The position numbers were made by a program, and so were the translations under genes. From Oscillospiraceae bacterium (lineage in GTDB: Bacteria; Bacillota; Clostridia; Oscillospirales; Oscillospiraceae), in assembly GCA_015067835.1 (NCBI GenBank), contig SVLS01000009.1, positions 1-60,550 on the forward strand: DNA of 60,550 nt. The letters are read 5' to 3'. Shown here in pieces: positions 50,580 to 59,392 of the stretch. The notes beneath the pieces are model-generated. The model saw nothing but the letters and a program-made list of their open reading frames with translations. It ran no database searches and had not been told where the DNA came from. Position 1 is the stretch's first letter. Every line of letters starts with the position of its first letter.

Positions 50580-51584
50580 ATGGAAGAAACTTTAGGCAAA
50601 CGCATTGTTGCCAATCGCAAGCGCATTGGGCTGACACAAGACCAATTGGCTGACCGGCTGGGTGTAACGGCACAGGCTGTCAGCAAGTGGGAAAATGACC
50701 AGTCCTGTCCTGATATTGCCACGCTCCCCAAATTAGCAGATATTTTCGGCATCACCCTTGATGCGCTGTTAGGGCGCAGCGCCTCCCACGCCGTATGCGG
50801 CGAAGTGGTTGAAGATGAGGACAACGACAAAAAGGGCAATCACCGCAAAGAATGGATATTCCAATGGGAAAGCGGTCGAATTGAGGCCATCACCTTTTCT
50901 GTTTTGGTCCTGTTGGTCGGTACACTCACTCTTCTGTCCAAGCTTTATACTTGGGATGTTTCCTTCTGGAACATCTTATGGCCATCCGCCTTGCTGGTTT
51001 ACGGCATAAAATGTCTATGCTTCCGATTCTCCTTTTTTCAACTTGGCTGCGCTCTGTTTGGCGGATATTTTCTTGGAGAAAACCTCAAGCTATGGCATCT
51101 TGAAATGGGGAGTGAGCTCATTTTCCCTATTATCATCGTCATCATCGGACTGAGTCTGCTGATGGATGCTCTGCGCAAGCCGAAAACGCCCCGTATTACC
51201 TTCCACCACGATGGAAAAAACGGAAAAACAGAAAGCAGCTTTCATGAGGAAGATGAAACCTTTGAGTGCAGTCTGAGTTTTGGTGAGTGCAGCCGGCATA
51301 TCTCCCTGCCGCGCCTGTCCGGCGGTGATGCTACCGTAAACTTTGGTGAGCTGACTGTGAACTTAACCTCCTGCAAGGAATTTGCTGACGACTGCACCAT
51401 CGACGCTACCTGTTCCTTCGGGGAACTGGTACTCATCCTGCCCCGACACTGCCGTGCCATCACGGAAAGCGAAAGCTCAATGGGTTCTTTTGAAACGGAA
51501 GGACACCCCTACCCTGATGCCTCTGACACTGTTTATATTAACGGCCGCTCCTCTTTTGGGAGCATCGTCGTGCGCTACGAATAA
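50580..51584 (+). CDS. membrane XRE regulator with LiaF-like C-terminal domain
   Basis: 334 residues. N-terminal Cro/C1 helix-turn-helix (about 7-62: NRKRIGLTQDQLADRLGVTA, AVSKWENDQ). Four membrane segments follow (about 100-195, including SVLVLLVGTLTLL and FPIIIVIIGLSLLMDAL). The C-terminal beta-helical domain (230-334) repeats SFGE/NFGE turns (CSLSFGECS, TVNFGELTVNLTS, TCSFGELVLILP, SSFGSIVVRYE), as in LiaF/DUF2154 proteins. It joins a sensor/adaptor used in envelope-stress signalling to a DNA-binding domain in one chain. RBS AAGGAGG. Single-gene unit. Confidence 0.85.
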   Translation: MEETLGKRIVANRKRIGLTQDQLADRLGVTAQAVSKWENDQSCPDIATLPKLADIFGITLDALLGRSASHAVCGEVVEDEDNDKKGNHRKEWIFQWESGRIEAITFSVLVLLVGTLTLLSKLYTWDVSFWNILWPSALLVYGIKCLCFRFSFFQLGCALFGGYFLGENLKLWHLEMGSELIFPIIIVIIGLSLLMDALRKPKTPRITFHHDGKNGKTESSFHEEDETFECSLSFGECSRHISLPRLSGGDATVNFGELTVNLTSCKEFADDCTIDATCSFGELVLILPRHCRAITESESSMGSFETEGHPYPDASDTVYINGRSSFGSIVVRYE

Positions 51585-51587
51585 CCC

Positions 51588-51625
51588 TCTGCCCCCAAGG
51601 AATAATCCTGTGGGGGCAGATTTTT
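51588..51625 (+). terminator. terminator of the XRE-LiaF gene
   Basis: Stem TCTGCCCCCA/TGGGGGCAGA (51588-51597/51611-51620) with an inner AGGA/TCCT, then T5. Confidence 0.88.
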
Positions 51626-51635
51626 GTTTCTTTAT

Positions 51636-51664
51636 TTGACAAACTGTGCATTACGCATTAAAAT
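51636..51664 (+). promoter_or_regulatory. promoter of the metY unit
   Basis: TTGACA (51636-51641), 17-base spacer, TAAAAT (51659-51664). The short leader leaves no room for a SAM riboswitch or T-box. Confidence 0.75.
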
Positions 51665-51698
51665 AAGCACCATAGATACTGATATGAGGTGAATACTT

Positions 51699-52985
51699 AT
51701 GGAAAAGAATCTTCATTTGGAAACTTTATGCATTCAGGCCGGCTATACGCCCGGAAACGGCGAGCCCCGGCAAATTCCCATTATTCAAAGCACCACCTTT
51801 AAATACGCCACCTCTGAGGATATGGGCAAGCTCTTTGATCTGGAGGCCAGTGGCTATTTCTATTCCCGGCTGCAAAACCCCACCTGCGATGCTGTTGCTG
51901 CCAAAATCGCAGCATTGGAGGGCGGCACCGCTGCAATGCTGACCGGCTCCGGTCAGGCTGCCAACTTCTTTGCCATGTTCAATATTGCCTCCTGCGGCGA
52001 CCATATTGTTGCCAGCTCTGCTATTTACGGCGGCAGCTATAATCTCCTGTCCGTCACAATGAAGCGGATGGGCATCGATGTAACCTTTGTAAATCCGGAC
52101 TGCACGGAAGAAGAACTGCAGGCCGCATTCCGCCCCAACACCAAGCTGCTGTTTGGAGAGACCATCGCCAATCCCGCTCTGACGGTTCTGGATATTGAAA
52201 AGTTCGCACGGGTTGCCCACGCCAATGGCGTTCCCCTCTTTGTGGACAACACCTTTGCAACGCCTGTTAACTGCCGTCCTATTGAATGGGGCGCAGACAT
52301 TGTTACCCACTCCACTACCAAATATATGGACGGCCACGCCAGCGCTGTAGGCGGCTGTATCGTGGACAGCGGCAAGTTTGACTGGACAAAGTATCCCGAC
52401 AAATTCCCCGGCTTGTGCACACCGGACGACAGCTACCACGGTGTCACCTACACAGAGCGGTTTGGCATTGAGGGCGCATTTATCACCAAATGTACTGTTC
52501 AGCTGATGCGTGACCTGGGCTCTATTCAGTCTCCCCAGAGTGCTTTTATTCTGAATCTGGGTCTGGAAAGCCTGCCCTTCCGTATGAAGCAGCATTGTGC
52601 CAATGCCCAGAAAATTGCAGAATTCCTGCAAGGAAACGAAAAGGTTGCCTGGGTAAAATACTGCGGCTTGAAGGGCGACAAGTATTATGACCTGGCGCAA
52701 AAATATATGCCCAACGGTTCTTGCGGTGTGATTTCCTTTGGCTTGCAGGGCGGCAGAAGCGCAGCCGAAACCTTTATGAAGCATTTGAAGCTGGGTTCTA
52801 TCGAGACCCATGTCGCCGATTCCCGCACCTGCTGTCTCCATCCCGCCTCCTCCACCCATCGGCAGATGACGGACGAGGAGCTGGATGCCGCCGGCGTCGG
52901 TGCTGATCTGATTCGGCTGAGCTGCGGTCTGGAGGATGCCGGCGATTTGATCGCCGATTTGCAGCAGGCCATTGCGCAGGTATAA
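51699..52985 (+). CDS. metY: O-acetylhomoserine sulfhydrylase (PLP)
   Basis: 428 residues, Cys/Met-metabolism PLP family. It makes homocysteine from O-acetylhomoserine and sulfide. Seen are QSTTFKYATSEDMGKLF, YSRLQNPTCDAVAAKIA, FVDNTFATPVNCRP and the PLP-lysine motif HSTTKYMDGH, with SRTCCLHPASSTHRQ near the end. The length is typical of MetY. First of a four-gene run with tcdA and lrgAB. Confidence 0.94.
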   Translation: MEKNLHLETLCIQAGYTPGNGEPRQIPIIQSTTFKYATSEDMGKLFDLEASGYFYSRLQNPTCDAVAAKIAALEGGTAAMLTGSGQAANFFAMFNIASCGDHIVASSAIYGGSYNLLSVTMKRMGIDVTFVNPDCTEEELQAAFRPNTKLLFGETIANPALTVLDIEKFARVAHANGVPLFVDNTFATPVNCRPIEWGADIVTHSTTKYMDGHASAVGGCIVDSGKFDWTKYPDKFPGLCTPDDSYHGVTYTERFGIEGAFITKCTVQLMRDLGSIQSPQSAFILNLGLESLPFRMKQHCANAQKIAEFLQGNEKVAWVKYCGLKGDKYYDLAQKYMPNGSCGVISFGLQGGRSAAETFMKHLKLGSIETHVADSRTCCLHPASSTHRQMTDEELDAAGVGADLIRLSCGLEDAGDLIADLQQAIAQV

Positions 52986-52988
52986 GCT

Positions 52989-53720
52989 ATGCTGAACCAA
53001 TATTCCCGCACGCAGCTGCTGCTGGGAGAAGAAGGTCTCCAAAAGCTGCGTAACGCCCGGGTTGCGCTGTTTGGTTTGGGCGGTGTCGGCGGTTATACCG
53101 CTGAGGCGCTGGCCCGTTCCGGTGTAGGACATATCGATTTGATTGATAACGACACCATTAGTCTGACCAACCTGAACAGGCAAATTCTTGCCCTGCATTC
53201 CACGGTGGGGATGCAAAAGGTGGATGTGGCAAAAATGCGCATTCTGGACATTGACCCTACTATTGAGGTTCGCACCTACTGTACCTTTTTCCTGCCGGAA
53301 AATGCCCACGAATTCGACTTTTCCCAATATGACTATGTGATTGACGCTATTGACACTGTTGCAGGAAAGTTGGAGCTGATTGCACAAGCAAAAGCTGCCG
53401 GTGTGCCGGTGATCAGTTGTATGGGTACGGGCAACAAGCTGGATCCCACCGGATTTCGCGTTGCCGATATTTCCAAAACCTCCGGCTGTGCGCTGGCCAG
53501 AATTATGCGCAAGGAGTGTTCCAAACGGGGATTGAAGGGCGTCAAGGTGGTCTATTCACCGGAATTGCCGGTTGAGACTCAGTCCGACCTGCCTCAGGAA
53601 GCATTTCCCGAGGGTTCTTCCCGGCGTGCACTTCCCGGTTCTACCGCCTTTGTTCCCGGCGCAGCCGGTTTGATTATGGCAGGAGCAGTGGTGCAAGATT
53701 TGTGTAATAAGGAGCGTTGA
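52989..53720 (+). CDS. tcdA: tRNA threonylcarbamoyladenosine dehydratase (TcdA/CsdL)
   Basis: 243 residues, E1/ThiF-like. It cyclises t6A37 in tRNA using ATP. Rossmann/ATP loop ALFGLGGVGGYTAEALARSG, LTNLNRQ and DAIDTVAGKLEL. The later SSRRALPGSTAFVPGAAG segment is typical of this subfamily. It starts 3 bases after metY. Confidence 0.93.
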   Translation: MLNQYSRTQLLLGEEGLQKLRNARVALFGLGGVGGYTAEALARSGVGHIDLIDNDTISLTNLNRQILALHSTVGMQKVDVAKMRILDIDPTIEVRTYCTFFLPENAHEFDFSQYDYVIDAIDTVAGKLELIAQAKAAGVPVISCMGTGNKLDPTGFRVADISKTSGCALARIMRKECSKRGLKGVKVVYSPELPVETQSDLPQEAFPEGSSRRALPGSTAFVPGAAGLIMAGAVVQDLCNKER

Positions 53721-54091
53721 TGATGGCAAATTATTTACGCCAAGGTGCAATTATCTTTGGCTTCACATTATTGGGCGAAGCCTTAAACCGTCTGATTCCC
53801 CTGCCCATCCCTGCTGCCGTTTACGGTCTGGTTTTTCTGTTCGCGGCACTGTGCCTTAAGATTGTAAAGTTGGAGCACGTCAGGGAGCTCAGCAACTTTC
53901 TGCTGACGATTCTCCCCTTTTTATTTGTGGCGCCGGCCGTCAATCTTCTGGAAAGCTGGAATATTTTGGCGCCGCAAATTCTCCCCATCGTCCTACTGGT
54001 GGTTTCCTCCACCATTCTTGTCTTTGCAATCGCCGGACTGGTAACCCAAGCCCTTTGCAGAAAGGGGGATTCGGATGGAAGCGATACTTGA
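53720..54091 (+). CDS. lrgA: LrgA/CidA-family holin-like membrane protein
   Basis: About 123 residues with four membrane segments. LrgA features GFTLLGEALNRLIPLPIPAAVYG and LLTILPFLFVAPAVN are seen. It overlaps the tcdA stop (TGATG); a second ATG follows directly (53723), both with AAGGAG ahead. With LrgB it modulates murein hydrolase export/autolysis or pyruvate uptake in other Firmicutes. Confidence 0.93.
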   Translation: MMANYLRQGAIIFGFTLLGEALNRLIPLPIPAAVYGLVFLFAALCLKIVKLEHVRELSNFLLTILPFLFVAPAVNLLESWNILAPQILPIVLLVVSSTILVFAIAGLVTQALCRKGDSDGSDT

Positions 54092-54761
54092 TCTTTCCAT
54101 GCTCCCCTTGTTTGTGTCAATTCTTGTTTATCTGTTTGGCATTTTCGTCCAAAACAAGGTAAAATCCCCCTTGTGCAATCCGCTGCTGATTACCATTATT
54201 ATCATCATCTGCGCACTGCTGTTAACCGGCTATCCCAACGCCAATTACCAAGCCAGTATGAAGTCCATTTCCTGGCTCATCACACCTACAACCATCTGTA
54301 TGGCTGTACCGCTGTATGAGCAGCTTCAGGTTCTGCGTAAGGATTGGAAGGCCATTCTTGCCGGCATCAGCGCAGGAACGGTTGCCAGTCTTTTCTACAT
54401 TTTAATTATGTGCCGCGTCCTTCATTTTGACGCAGTTTTGTCTGCATCCCTGCTTCCTAAAAGCATTACCACCGCTATGGGAACGGCATTATGCGCGCAA
54501 ACCGGTGGCAACGAGGCTATTACCACTGCCGCCATCGTCATCACAGGAATTTTGGGAAATATCATTTCCACGCCTCTGTGTAAGCTGCTTCGCATTAAGC
54601 ATCCGATTGCGCAGGGAGTAGCGCTGGGCACATCCGCCCATGTAATGGGCACTGCCAAGGCACGGGAGCTTTCCGACCTGACCGGTGCTGTCAGCAGCCT
54701 GTCCTTAACATTTGCCGGCATTTTGACCGCCGTGCTGTATCCCCTGATCATGCTGATATGA
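54075..54761 (+). CDS. lrgB: LrgB/CidB-family membrane protein
   Basis: 228 residues, many membrane segments, LrgB signatures LLPKSITTAMGTALC, AAIVITGILGNII and HAMGT-like HVMGTAKARELS. It overlaps lrgA by 17 bases. The function is paired with LrgA. Confidence 0.95.
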   Translation: MEAILDLSMLPLFVSILVYLFGIFVQNKVKSPLCNPLLITIIIIICALLLTGYPNANYQASMKSISWLITPTTICMAVPLYEQLQVLRKDWKAILAGISAGTVASLFYILIMCRVLHFDAVLSASLLPKSITTAMGTALCAQTGGNEAITTAAIVITGILGNIISTPLCKLLRIKHPIAQGVALGTSAHVMGTAKARELSDLTGAVSSLSLTFAGILTAVLYPLIMLI

Positions 54762-54790
54762 AAAAGCCTCCCAAAAGGGAGGCTTTTTTA
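54761..54790. terminator. bidirectional terminator
   Basis: Perfect 12-bp stem 54761-54772/54777-54788 with AAAA loop and A5/T6 flanks, between lrgB and rsmA. Confidence 0.93.
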
Positions 54791-55654
54791 CACGCCGAGG
54801 CGATTGGCAATTTCGTTGGAAAGCTTTGCAAATTCCGGAATACCAAGGGTTTCCCCCCGGACATTTTCGTCAAAGCCGCAGGCCGCAATAACTTCCGCAG
54901 CTCCCTCTTTCCCCAGTTTGGGAAAGCCAGATGCCAGGCCGTTGCTCAGCTTTTTTCTGCGCATTGCAAAGCTGGCGCGCACGGTGCGGAAGAAAATATC
55001 CTGATTTTGGATGTTCCAGGGACGCTGCTTCCTAACCCGCAGAGTAATCACGGCAGAGGTGACCTTTGGCTGGGGCAAAAAGCAATGGGCGGGTACATCA
55101 AATAGCAGCTCCGGCTCTGCATAATACTGACAGAATACCGTAAATGCGCTGTAATCCGCTGTTCCGGGCTTGGCCGCGATTCTCTGTGCCACCTCTTTTT
55201 GTACCATAACTGTTACCTGGTCAAAGCACTCTGCCTCCAGCAATGCAGACAAAATGGGCGAGGTAATATAATAAGGCAGGTTGGCACAAGCCACAGGTCG
55301 CAAACCCGGCAGCTTTTCCTGAACCAGGGTTGGAATATCCAGCTTCAGTACATCATCCCACACAATCTCCAGATTCGCAAACTCCCCCACCGTCTGCTGA
55401 AGCAGAGGCTTTAAGCGATGGTCCACCTCTACCGCACAAACCTTCCCTGCTCTGAGACATAGCTGCTGTGTCAGCGGACCGATACCGGGACCGATTTCCA
55501 ATACACCGGTATTCTCATTCACGCCGGACTCCAGCGTAATCTGCTCCGGCACCCAGGAGGCAATCAGAAAATTCTGCCCCTTTGCCTTTGAAAAGTGGAA
55601 GCCATACTCAGCCAGCAGAGGCTTCATCACTTGAATATCGCATACATTAAGCAT
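54788..55654 (-). CDS. rsmA: 16S rRNA (adenine1518/1519-N6) dimethyltransferase
   Basis: 288 residues (KsgA). Methylates two adjacent adenines of the 16S 3' hairpin. SAM motif VLEIGPGIGPLTQQL, VDHRL, catalytic NLPYYITSPIL and the late FFRTVRASFAMRRKKLSN segment are present. It lies 57 bases after the YabE-like gene on the same strand, echoing the Bacillus yabE-rnmV-ksgA order. Confidence 0.96.
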   Translation of the reverse strand: MLNVCDIQVMKPLLAEYGFHFSKAKGQNFLIASWVPEQITLESGVNENTGVLEIGPGIGPLTQQLCLRAGKVCAVEVDHRLKPLLQQTVGEFANLEIVWDDVLKLDIPTLVQEKLPGLRPVACANLPYYITSPILSALLEAECFDQVTVMVQKEVAQRIAAKPGTADYSAFTVFCQYYAEPELLFDVPAHCFLPQPKVTSAVITLRVRKQRPWNIQNQDIFFRTVRASFAMRRKKLSNGLASGFPKLGKEGAAEVIAACGFDENVRGETLGIPEFAKLSNEIANRLGV

Positions 55655-55711
55655 AAAAAGAACCGCCTTTCTTCGGGTAGTATACCAAAAGAAAGGCGGA
55701 TTTGCAACTAT

Positions 55712-56818
55712 TTATCCCAAGAAATAAACTTGGCAGTTTCTGATACCGAAGCGGTTGCACTCTTCAACAGAGTCATAGTACAGGTCGATGCGGTTGCCCT
55801 TGATGGAGCCACCGCAGTCCTCAGCCACTGCGATACCGTAAACATATTTTCCGTCATTGGAGACGATGTACATCCGGGTACCATAGGGAATCACCTTAGG
55901 GTCAACTGCAATGGCGCCAACGCGGCACAAAGTACCGGTGGCCGTCCAAATAGTACAGCCGGGGTCGGAGTTATGATAGGCTGTTGCCTTGAACTCCTCC
56001 ACATGGGTGTAGGTCAGCACTTCGCCGTCAGGCGTGGTAATCATACCGTTGCCGATAATCGGCTTACCGGTTACCTCCGGCTTTGTGGTCGGCTTCGTAG
56101 GCGGTGCAGCAGGCTCCGTCTCCGGTTCAGCCTGTTCAATATAAGTACCCACCGCAACCACAGCATTTACCGGCTGAGAAATCACATCCTCGCTCAGAAC
56201 GGTACGGCTGATTTCCTCATCATTGAGATAAACAACGGTTGCCGTACACAGCAATTCACCGTTGACACCGGGTCTGAGAACCTTCTCCTCTCCCTCTGCC
56301 AAGGAAGGATCATAACAATAGTCAGTCTCATAGGGAATCGCAGAAATATAAGTCTCCTCTACCTGAACGGAGCGAGAGATGGTAATGCGCATCCCATCAA
56401 AGGTCTGGGTCTGCAGAGGAACCGATACCACATCTTCCTTGTCCAAAATCAAAGACAGGCGCTGCAGCATTGCCTCAACTGTTTCGCCATAGCTCACCAC
56501 CTCCAAAGTCTTGCCGCCGTGGATGATGGTAATCAGCTGCTTGCGCTGAACGGTGATTTCAGAAACGCCGAGACCGGGCTGCGTTGTAAAAATATCATCT
56601 GCGCCCAGCTCCAGGCCGGCTTCATCCAAAACCGCAGCAGGGTCAGTGGCATAGGTAGTATGAATCACAACACGACCACCATCGTTAATCAAATAAGTGT
56701 TCTTGGCAAACGCTGTCTGGCTTAACAGCAGAACGATGCAGATAATGGGCAGCACCAGTGCAATAATACGCATAGGCAGCTTCATTTTCTTTCGTATAAA
56801 ACGATTACATTCCAGCAT
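55712..56818 (-). CDS. YabE-like G5/DUF348/3D-domain cell-wall protein
   Basis: 368 residues. Signal/anchor (about 15-38), one or two DUF348 ubiquitin-like units (to ~130), a G5 domain (about 145-220), and a Pro/Thr linker. A C-terminal 3D domain (about 265-368) has the three conserved aspartates (AIAVDPKVIPYGT, GIAVAEDCGGSIKGNRIDLY). 3D domains resemble lytic transglycosylase MltA barrels and are found in resuscitation/wall-remodelling proteins. RBS GGAGG, 8 bases ahead. Confidence 0.92.
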   Translation of the reverse strand: MLECNRFIRKKMKLPMRIIALVLPIICIVLLLSQTAFAKNTYLINDGGRVVIHTTYATDPAAVLDEAGLELGADDIFTTQPGLGVSEITVQRKQLITIIHGGKTLEVVSYGETVEAMLQRLSLILDKEDVVSVPLQTQTFDGMRITISRSVQVEETYISAIPYETDYCYDPSLAEGEEKVLRPGVNGELLCTATVVYLNDEEISRTVLSEDVISQPVNAVVAVGTYIEQAEPETEPAAPPTKPTTKPEVTGKPIIGNGMITTPDGEVLTYTHVEEFKATAYHNSDPGCTIWTATGTLCRVGAIAVDPKVIPYGTRMYIVSNDGKYVYGIAVAEDCGGSIKGNRIDLYYDSVEECNRFGIRNCQVYFLG

Positions 56819-56917
56819 AGAATGCTCCTCCTTTCACAAGAGTGAATCAGAACTTGAATCCATTATGAAATGGTTTCAAAATAGTTACAACTCAGTATAT
56901 GTGTCCAAGTTTAAAGT

Positions 56918-56945
56918 ATTATAACATTTTTTCGGAAAAAGTCAA
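56918..56945 (-). promoter_or_regulatory. promoter of the YabE-like gene
   Basis: Minus strand TTGACT (56940-56945), 16-base spacer, TATAAT (56918-56923), giving a leader of about 95 bases. Confidence 0.65.
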
Positions 56946-56949
56946 GCTT

Positions 56950-57181
56950 TTTCGCGCAAATCGCAGATTTCAGCAACTTTTTACAAAAAATCCGTTGTAA
57001 TATTATGTAAACTTTAACCCAAAATCTTCGGTTTTTTTGTCAACTTGCACACAATATCTTCCAAAAAGATGACATTTTGTTAACATAACAAACATTATTT
57101 TGCAACCCGCTGTTATGCTTACCGTTTTTCTGTTATGGAAACTAAAAAAGCCTTCAAAATCTCTTTTTTTCTCCACAGGGA
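56950..57181. other. AT-rich gene-free stretch
   Basis: Between the divergent YabE promoter and the thrS promoter. Several TTTTTT/AAAAAA runs; no frame with an RBS, no clear hairpin, nothing assigned. Confidence 0.5.
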
Positions 57182-57210
57182 TTGACATTCACCCCATTTT
57201 ATGCTACATT
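57182..57210 (+). promoter_or_regulatory. promoter of the thrS T-box transcript
   Basis: TTGACA (57182-57187), 17-base spacer, TGC-TACATT (57205-57210). Confidence 0.75.
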
Positions 57211-57216
57211 TTCTCC

Positions 57217-57449
57217 AGAAAGGCTTAGACGAAGACATACGCATTTGAAAAGCTGCCCAGAGAGGAACCCATTCGGTGCAAGGGTTCTGCAAGTCTGTCA
57301 TTTGTGGTACCACTTCCGAGCTGTGTGGCGGAAATGCCACGCCGGGTGCGCCCGTTACTGTGCCAATGAGTGGCGACATTTGTCGCAACCAGGGTGGAAC
57401 CGTGGAATACTTTGTATCCCACCCCTGATTATCAGGGGTGGGGCTTTTT
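57217..57449 (+). promoter_or_regulatory. T-box riboswitch of thrS
   Basis: A tRNA-sensing leader. The T-box consensus AGGGTGGAACCGTGG (57391-57405) is followed by a terminator stem CCCACCCCTGA/TCAGGGGTGGG (57418-57428/57432-57442) and T5; the T-box side can form the competing antiterminator. Stem-I elements lie upstream (hairpin GAACCC/GGGTTC about 57266-57288). An ACC codon at 57309-57311 is a candidate threonine specifier, not proven. Uncharged tRNA-Thr would allow read-through into thrS. Confidence 0.92.
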
Positions 57450-57481
57450 ATACCCTCCCCCAAGTTTAAGGAGGAAAAACA

Positions 57482-59278
57482 ATGAGCGAAGAAAATCTGT
57501 ACACCTTTGAAAATCCGGAATACCGGAAAACCTACTGGCATACCAGCTCCCACATTATGGCGCAGGCCGTGAAGCGTCTGTGGCCGGAGGTGCAGCTGGC
57601 TATCGGTCCTGCTATCGACGAGGGTTGGTACTATGACTTTGATGCCCCCTTCTCCTTCACACCGGAGCATTTGGAGAAAATCGAAGCAGAAATGAAGAAA
57701 ATCTGCAAGGAGCGCATTCATCTGGAGCGGAGCGAGCTGCCCCGTGCAGAGGCCATTGCCTTTATGCAGGAGAAAAATGAGCCCTATAAGGTTGAGCTGA
57801 TTGAGGATTTGCCTGAAGATGCCGTCATCAGCTTCTATACCCAGGGGGATTTTACAGATTTGTGCGCCGGTCCTCATCTGGATTCCACCGGTCGCGTGAA
57901 GCACAATGGCTTTAAGCTGACGAAATCCTGCGGTGCTTATTGGCGCGGCGATTCCAACCGCAAAATGCTGCAAAGAATTTACGGCATCGGCTTCCCCAGC
58001 AAGGATGAGCTGGATGCATATCTGGAAAAGCAGGCAGAAGCTCTGAAGCGTGACCACAACAAGCTGGGCCGCGAACTGGAATTCTTCACCACCGTGGAGG
58101 AAATCGGTCAGGGTCTGCCCATTCTGCTGCCCAAAGGTGCCCGCGTCATTCAGACGCTGCAGCGCTGGGTTGAAGACGAAGAGCAAAAGCGAGGCTATTT
58201 GCTGACCAAGACTCCTTTGATGGCCAAATCCGACCTGTATAAGATTTCCGGCCACTGGGACCACTATCTGGACGGTATGTTTGTTCTGGGCGATCCCACC
58301 GACGAGACGAAGGAATGCTTCGCTCTGCGTCCGATGACCTGCCCGTTCCAATATCAGGTTTACCTGAACCGCGCCCGTTCCTACCGCGACCTGCCGATGC
58401 GCCTGGGTGAAACCTCTACCCTGTTCCGTAACGAAGACTCCGGCGAAATGCACGGTCTGATTCGTGTTCGCCAGTTCACCATTTCCGAAGGTCACTTGGT
58501 GCTGCGTCCCGATCAGCTGGAGGAGGAATTCCGCGGCTGTCTGGAGCTGGCAAAGTACTGTCTGGAAACCGTTGGTATGCTGGAAAACTGCTCCTTCCGT
58601 TTCTCCCAGTGGGATCCCGCCCGCGCCGGCATCAAGTATGAGGGCACTGCCCAGCAGTGGGAAGAAGCCCAGCGTGTTATGGGCGAAATTTTGGATAATC
58701 TGGGCGTGGAATATGAAATTGGCATCGATGAGGCCGCTTTCTACGGTCCCAAGCTGGACATCCAGTATAAGAATGTGTTTGGTAAGGAAGATACCATTGT
58801 TACCATCCAGATTGATATGCTGCTGGCGCAGAAGTTCGGTATGGAATACACCGATGCAGACGGTCAGAAGAAGACCCCTTATATCATCCACCGCACGAGC
58901 CTTGGCTGCTATGAACGGACTCTGGCCTACCTTATTGAACGATATGCCGGTGCATTGCCCCTGTGGATGATGCCCACTCAGGTCAAGGTTCTGCCCATCA
59001 CCGACCGGGCTCACGAATACGCTAAGGAATTGGTGGCCAAGCTGGAGGCTGTGAATATCCACGCAGAGGCAGACTGCCGCAGCGAAAAGTTGGGCTATAA
59101 GATTCGGGAAGCGCAAATGCAGAAGATTCCCTATATGCTGGTCATCGGTGACCGGGATATGGAAGCCGGAACGGTATCCGTTCGTACCCGCAAAGGCGAT
59201 GACCTGGGTGCAATGACTCCTGAGGACTTCACTGCGAAGTGCCTGATGGAAATCGCCACCAAGAGCAAGGAAGTATAA
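57482..59278 (+). CDS. thrS: threonyl-tRNA synthetase lacking the TGS domain
   Basis: 598 residues. The usual N-terminal TGS (N1) domain is missing. The protein begins at the editing domain, with editing residues H20/H24 (HTSSH) and C128/H132 (CAGPH). The class II core has RPMTCPFQYQVY, MHGLIRVRQFT and HRTSLGCYERTLAYLIERY, then the anticodon-binding domain. RBS AAGGAGG. Controlled by the T-box leader. Confidence 0.97.
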   Translation: MSEENLYTFENPEYRKTYWHTSSHIMAQAVKRLWPEVQLAIGPAIDEGWYYDFDAPFSFTPEHLEKIEAEMKKICKERIHLERSELPRAEAIAFMQEKNEPYKVELIEDLPEDAVISFYTQGDFTDLCAGPHLDSTGRVKHNGFKLTKSCGAYWRGDSNRKMLQRIYGIGFPSKDELDAYLEKQAEALKRDHNKLGRELEFFTTVEEIGQGLPILLPKGARVIQTLQRWVEDEEQKRGYLLTKTPLMAKSDLYKISGHWDHYLDGMFVLGDPTDETKECFALRPMTCPFQYQVYLNRARSYRDLPMRLGETSTLFRNEDSGEMHGLIRVRQFTISEGHLVLRPDQLEEEFRGCLELAKYCLETVGMLENCSFRFSQWDPARAGIKYEGTAQQWEEAQRVMGEILDNLGVEYEIGIDEAAFYGPKLDIQYKNVFGKEDTIVTIQIDMLLAQKFGMEYTDADGQKKTPYIIHRTSLGCYERTLAYLIERYAGALPLWMMPTQVKVLPITDRAHEYAKELVAKLEAVNIHAEADCRSEKLGYKIREAQMQKIPYMLVIGDRDMEAGTVSVRTRKGDDLGAMTPEDFTAKCLMEIATKSKEV

Positions 59279-59282
59279 ATTG

Positions 59283-59314
59283 ATTCCCTCCGGCATTGCC
59301 GGAGGGAATTTCTT
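59283..59314 (+). terminator. terminator of thrS
   Basis: Perfect 12-bp stem 59283-59294/59298-59309 with a 3-base loop, then TTTCTT. Confidence 0.85.
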
Positions 59315-59392
59315 ATGAATGCTTTATCTTGTTTTCTTTCAATAACTGTGTTAAGATAGGAATAATCAAAGATAACAGGAGGAAATACCACT

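Noticed and set aside
51625..51698. SAM riboswitch or T-box ahead of metY
   Set aside because: Only 34 bases lie between the -10 and the ATG, with no T-box consensus or multi-helix fold.
57119..59296. 725-codon minus-strand frame opposite thrS
   Set aside because: Shadow of thrS codon usage; it also runs through the T-box terminator, and no protein family is recognisable.
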